Assembly: GCF_004000985.1 (NCBI RefSeq)
Contig: NZ_BIMH01000008.1
Location: forward strand, 1-64,000
Reading direction: 5' to 3'
From: Paenibacillus validus NBRC 15382
GTDB lineage: Bacteria > Bacillota > Bacilli > Paenibacillales > NBRC-103111
Length of the DNA: 64,000 nt
The translations under genes were made by a program, and so were the position numbers. Positions 60,870 through 64,000 of the stretch are shown here, piece after piece; positions within the stretch are counted from its first letter, which is position 1, and each line of letters begins with the position of its first letter. Under the pieces are notes generated by a model. It was not told where the DNA came from and did not search any database. It worked only from the letters and a program-made list of their open reading frames with translations.

Positions 60870-61652
60870 ATGAAGGTCGCATTGGTTCAGATGGACGTAC
60901 AAATCGGGGAGCCGGAAGTGAATTACCGGAAAGTCGAGCGCTTCCTGGATGAAGCGATGGCTCAATCGCCGGATGTCATTATTTTTCCGGAAATGTGGAA
61001 CACAGGCTATGCGTTGGAACAAGGCGACGCCCTTGCGGATGCCGACGGTCAAAGGACAAGAGCCCTCTTCTCCTCCTACGCTAAAGCTCATAACGTCATG
61101 ATTGTGGGCGGAAGCGTTCTTTATAAAGATTCAGGCAGCGGGGACATCACCAATACGATGCTTGTTTTCGACCGGAACGGCGATGAAGTATTGCGGTATG
61201 ACAAGGTGCACTTGTTCCGTCTGATGGACGAGGATCAATATCTGAAGGCCGGCAATAGCTTCGGGCTGTTTGATTATGAGGGTACGGGTATCGGGACGAT
61301 GATTTGCTACGATCTGCGGTTTCCTCTCTTGTTCCGCAAGCTGGTTTCCTTAGGTGCCAAAGTGATCATCAATACGGCCCAATGGCCGACAGCACGGGTA
61401 GACCATTGGAGAACGCTCGTCATTTCCAGGGCGATCGAGAACCAATCTTACATGATTGCCGTTAACCGCTGCGGGACAAGCCGTGAGACTGCATTCCCGG
61501 GGAATTCTCTTGTTATCGATCCGTGGGGCGAGGTTTTGCTCGAAGGCGACGGCACGGAGCAGGTCTATGTGATTGACATCGATCTGGCCAAAGTGGATGA
61601 AATCCGCAAACGAATTCCTGTTTTCGATGATCAGAGATTTGATCTTTATTAA
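60870..61652 (+). CDS. nitrilase-superfamily carbon-nitrogen hydrolase
   Basis: A 260-residue amidase. The Glu-Lys-Cys triad is visible: Glu in VIIFPEMWNTGY, Lys in LRYDKVHLFRLMDE and Cys in GTMICYDLRFPLLFRKL. The size and RYDKVHLF sequence are closest to omega-amidase / Nit2-like enzymes, which hydrolyse alpha-keto acid amides. GGAGGTTAAAC precedes the ATG. It implies that the pathway releases ammonia from an amide or nitrile group. Confidence 0.9.
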   Translation: MKVALVQMDVQIGEPEVNYRKVERFLDEAMAQSPDVIIFPEMWNTGYALEQGDALADADGQRTRALFSSYAKAHNVMIVGGSVLYKDSGSGDITNTMLVFDRNGDEVLRYDKVHLFRLMDEDQYLKAGNSFGLFDYEGTGIGTMICYDLRFPLLFRKLVSLGAKVIINTAQWPTARVDHWRTLVISRAIENQSYMIAVNRCGTSRETAFPGNSLVIDPWGEVLLEGDGTEQVYVIDIDLAKVDEIRKRIPVFDDQRFDLY

Positions 61653-61687
61653 TCATAAAAAACATGCCAATCAGGAGGATGAGAAAA

Positions 61688-62731
61688 ATGAAAAAACAAG
61701 CAGGTTTGATAGTTCTGAGCGCTACATTGATGGCTGGTTTGCTGGCGGGCTGCGGCTCCAATTCTGGTTCGAGCACCGATAATAAGGATGCGGCAGCGGG
61801 GAATCAAACGGCGAATTCGCCTAAAGTGACATTTAAGCTCGCTCATACCGGCTCGGACACGCACCAGTACAATATTGCGGCTGAAGCGTTTAAAAAGTCG
61901 CTGGAAGAAAAGAGCAAGGGAGCCATGGAGGTTAAAATCTACTCTAACGCTAAGCTTGGCTCCGAAAAGGACGCCGTTGAAGGCGTGCAGAACGGCACGA
62001 TCGATATGACGACGTTAGCTGCTGACAGCTCCCTGGCCAATGTCGTGCCGGAAATGAACGTTTTCGGGATCCCGTTCCTCTTCAAGGGCAAAGAGCATGT
62101 GTACGGCGTGCTGGATGGTGAAATCGGGAAATCCTTACTGAAGAAGGTCGATGAAAAAGGTATGGTCGGCCTCGGATACTGGGAAGTCGGTTTCCGTAAT
62201 GTGACAACTAAAAATAAAGCGGTTGTGAAGCCGGAGGATATGAAAGGCTTGAAAATTCGCGTTCAGCCGGCTCCGGTATGGAACGAGTTTATGAAGTCTT
62301 TAGAGGCTAACCCGACGCCTGTTAACTTTAACGAGCTGTACAGTGCGCTTGAGCAAGGGGTTGTCGACGGCCAGGAGAATCCGATCGCCACGATTATGTC
62401 CATGAAGTTCTACGAGGTTCAAAAGCAATTGGCGCTGACGAACCATACCTATACTCCGGCAGCTGTTATTGCGAGCAAAAAGTTTATGAATTCCTTGAAC
62501 GACGAACAGAAACAATGGGTCCAGGAAGCGGTTCAAGCAGCGACTGCCTCTGCACGTAAAACGCTTGCCGATGCTGAAACCAAATCTCTGGAAGAGCTGA
62601 AAACGAAAGGCGTCAACATTACGAAGCCGGATGCCGAAGCGTTTACAGCTGTAACGAAGGATGTATCCAAGGCTGTAGCTGACAAAGTACCGCAAGATTT
62701 GATCGAAAAAATTAAAGCTGCTGCGAAGTAA
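61688..62731 (+). CDS. TRAP transporter binding lipoprotein (DctP)
   Basis: A 347-residue DctP-family protein with lipobox LLAGC, VTFKLAHTGSDTHQYNIAAE, KIYSNAKLGSEKDAVEGVQN, and the ligand-carboxylate Arg in MKGLKIRVQPAPVWNEFMKS. DctP proteins bind carboxylates, so an organic acid is the likely ligand. The start ATG at 61688 follows CAGGAGGA. A strong terminator-like hairpin separates it from the membrane subunits. Confidence 0.92.
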   Translation: MKKQAGLIVLSATLMAGLLAGCGSNSGSSTDNKDAAAGNQTANSPKVTFKLAHTGSDTHQYNIAAEAFKKSLEEKSKGAMEVKIYSNAKLGSEKDAVEGVQNGTIDMTTLAADSSLANVVPEMNVFGIPFLFKGKEHVYGVLDGEIGKSLLKKVDEKGMVGLGYWEVGFRNVTTKNKAVVKPEDMKGLKIRVQPAPVWNEFMKSLEANPTPVNFNELYSALEQGVVDGQENPIATIMSMKFYEVQKQLALTNHTYTPAAVIASKKFMNSLNDEQKQWVQEAVQAATASARKTLADAETKSLEELKTKGVNITKPDAEAFTAVTKDVSKAVADKVPQDLIEKIKAAAK

Positions 62732-62760
62732 GCGAATCTGATAACGTTTGTTAAAAAAAG

Positions 62761-62792
62761 AAAAAGAAGGATACTTTGGTATCCTTCTTTTT
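62761..62792 (+). terminator. terminator/attenuator between DctP and DctQ
   Basis: A perfect 14-bp stem (AAAAAGAAGGATAC / GTATCCTTCTTTTT) with loop TTTG and a T-run. Partial read-through would favour the binding protein over the membrane subunits. Confidence 0.85.
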
Positions 62793-62816
62793 AAGAAGAG
62801 AGGGGGACATCCCGTT

Positions 62817-63287
62817 ATGAAATGGCTTCGTCATTGGCTCGAGATCATCGCCGGCAGCTGTCTGGCCGTTGTTGTCGTTGTTACCTTTCTGCAAGTGCTG
62901 TTCCGGTTTGTACTCAAAATTCCAACGCCTTGGACAGAGGAAGTCACACGCTTTGCGTTTGCTTATATGGCCTTTATCGGCGCCGTGCTCGGCACGAAAT
63001 ATCACAGTCATTTGAATGTTGACGTAATTAATCAGCTTCCGCCGAAAATCCGCACTGCGGTGACCGCTGTCGGATATATGGTTACGATTGCTTTCGTCGC
63101 GTTCTTCACCTATTACGGCTGGGTTCACACGATGAACTCCAAATTGCAAACGACACCGACGCTTCAAGTGTCGTTGATGTACATGTATATCATCATGCCA
63201 ATCTCCGGCGTGCTGATGCTGTATTACTTGGTTAAGGCGTTTGCCCAAGAAGTTCGCGGGAAACGGCAAGGGGGCGAAGTAGCATGA
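62817..63287 (+). CDS. TRAP transporter small permease (DctQ)
   Basis: A 156-residue protein with four membrane helices and the family segment IPTPWTEEVTRFAFAYMAFI. GAGAGGGGGA precedes the ATG at 62817; the upstream in-frame TTG lies before the terminator and is rejected. It overlaps the large permease by 4 bp. Confidence 0.92.
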   Translation: MKWLRHWLEIIAGSCLAVVVVVTFLQVLFRFVLKIPTPWTEEVTRFAFAYMAFIGAVLGTKYHSHLNVDVINQLPPKIRTAVTAVGYMVTIAFVAFFTYYGWVHTMNSKLQTTPTLQVSLMYMYIIMPISGVLMLYYLVKAFAQEVRGKRQGGEVA

Positions 63288-64000
63288 TTTGGCTTCTAGG
63301 CTTATTGTTCGTACTTTTTTTCTTTCGGGTGCCCATTGCGTTTGCACTCGGCATTACCTCTCTGGTCGGGTTATGGCTGACCGATACGGATTTGGTTATT
63401 ATTGCCCAAAAAACGTTCTCCGGCATCGATTCTTTCACGCTGGTCGCTATTCCCTTGTTTGTTTTGGCGGGTGAAATTATGACGGTGGGGGGCATCTCCA
63501 AGCGCCTCATCGATTTTGCGTCGCTGCTTGTCGGCCATTGGCCGGCGGGTCTGGCCATGGTCGCCGTACTGGCTTGTACGTTCTTCTCCGCTATCTCCGG
63601 TTCGGCGATAGCGGATGCAGCTGCCATCGGGGGGATTTTGATTCCGGCCATGGTATCGCAGGGGTATGACCGCCGATTCTCGGCGACTCTCGTCGCTTCG
63701 GCCTCCACCATCGGTCCCGTTATTCCTCCGTCGATCCCGTTCATTTTGTTCGGCGTTATGGCCAGCGTATCGATCGGCGATTTGTTCCTGGCAGGTGTCG
63801 CACCGGGGATTCTGATGGCTGCCGTACTCATGATCTACGTGTACTATTACGGTAAGAAAAACAACATTCGCGGACGGGATAAGATGGCTTCCCGCAAGGA
63901 GATTGCTGCCGGCTTCAAGGATGCGTTCCTGGCGCTGCTACTCCCGGTTATTATTATAGGCGGCTTCCGTTCCGGGATGTTTACCGCGACGGAGTCCGGT
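63284..64000 (+). CDS. TRAP transporter large permease (DctM), cut by window edge
   Basis: The first 239 codons of a DctM-type permease, open to the right edge. It shows the N-terminal WLLGLLFVLFFFRVPIAFAL, the IPLFVLAGEIMTVGGIS loop, FFSAISGSAIADAAAIGGIL and ASTIGPVIPPSIPFI motifs. A full member has about 425 residues, so roughly half is missing outside the window. Coupled to DctQ by ATGA overlap. Confidence 0.93.
   Translation, partial: MIWLLGLLFVLFFFRVPIAFALGITSLVGLWLTDTDLVIIAQKTFSGIDSFTLVAIPLFVLAGEIMTVGGISKRLIDFASLLVGHWPAGLAMVAVLACTFFSAISGSAIADAAAIGGILIPAMVSQGYDRRFSATLVASASTIGPVIPPSIPFILFGVMASVSIGDLFLAGVAPGILMAAVLMIYVYYYGKKNNIRGRDKMASRKEIAAGFKDAFLALLLPVIIIGGFRSGMFTATESG

Noticed and set aside
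1-64000. CRISPR arrays, tRNA, rRNA, prophage or integrase genes
   Set aside because: No regularly spaced repeats other than the 7-bp repeat at 43921, and no RNA gene or phage signature seen by eye.

Overview
The window looks like a chromosomal segment of a low-GC Gram-positive of the Paenibacillaceae (Paenibacillus or a close relative). The basis is gene content and style, not a database match: strong AAGGAGG-type ribosome binding sites, frequent TTG/GTG starts, many lipoproteins with a lipobox, a YesM/YesN-type two-component pair next to a sugar ABC transporter, and an intramembrane-sensing kinase beside a bacitracin-type ABC transporter. It is accessory metabolism, sensing and transport, with some decay: IS110-family remnants at three places, a frameshifted DJ-1/PfpI gene, a CsoR gene with an in-frame stop, and an internally deleted permease. 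No rRNA, tRNA, CRISPR array or intact insertion sequence was seen.

Layout. 1-3.1 kb: a DUF2306-type membrane protein, a broken secreted DJ-1/PfpI gene, a cupin, and two IS110 remnants. 3.1-17.4 kb: a soluble multi-PAS histidine kinase and a NarL/ComA-type regulator, a FtsX-type ABC exporter, a YtkA-like lipoprotein, a P1B-type (copper) ATPase carrying a C-terminal copy of that lipoprotein, a dead csoR, a membrane-anchored DJ-1 protein, and a second ABC exporter. The promoters of the kinase, the first exporter and the second exporter unit share TTTGCG repeats spaced exactly 21 bp, so they probably form one regulon. 17.6-25.3 kb: an aldo/keto reductase, two PhyH-type 2-oxoglutarate dioxygenases around a sugar-type ABC transporter, a 60-residue Cys-rich peptide and a LacI regulator, with matching LacI-type operators in three promoters. 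25.4-29.7 kb: a bacitracin-type module (response regulator, kinase, ABC ATPase, permease, UppP). 30.1-31.7 kb: an orphan protein joining a dynamin-like fold without a P-loop to a phospholipase-D (HKD) domain.

31.9-43.0 kb: YesM/YesN two-component system, sugar-binding lipoprotein, two permeases, a flavoprotein and a GH65 phosphorylase fused to beta-phosphoglucomutase, i.e. uptake and phosphorolysis of an alpha-linked glucoside. 43.2-47.2 kb: an IS110 tail fragment, a small Pro/Tyr-rich protein and, divergent from it, a 1050-residue orphan protein, separated by a 7-bp tandem repeat. 47.5-64.0 kb: a catabolic island with a NitT/TauT-type ABC transporter (two binding proteins, two permeases of which one is truncated, one ATPase), VOC protein, LysR regulator, flavoprotein, two-subunit aconitase X, amidohydrolase, Rieske protein, cupin, GntR regulator with two identical 18-bp operators, DUF2848-like protein, nitrilase-family amidase and a TRAP transporter that runs off the right edge. 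The island looks built to import and dismantle an unidentified small acid or amide; the substrate cannot be read from the sequence.
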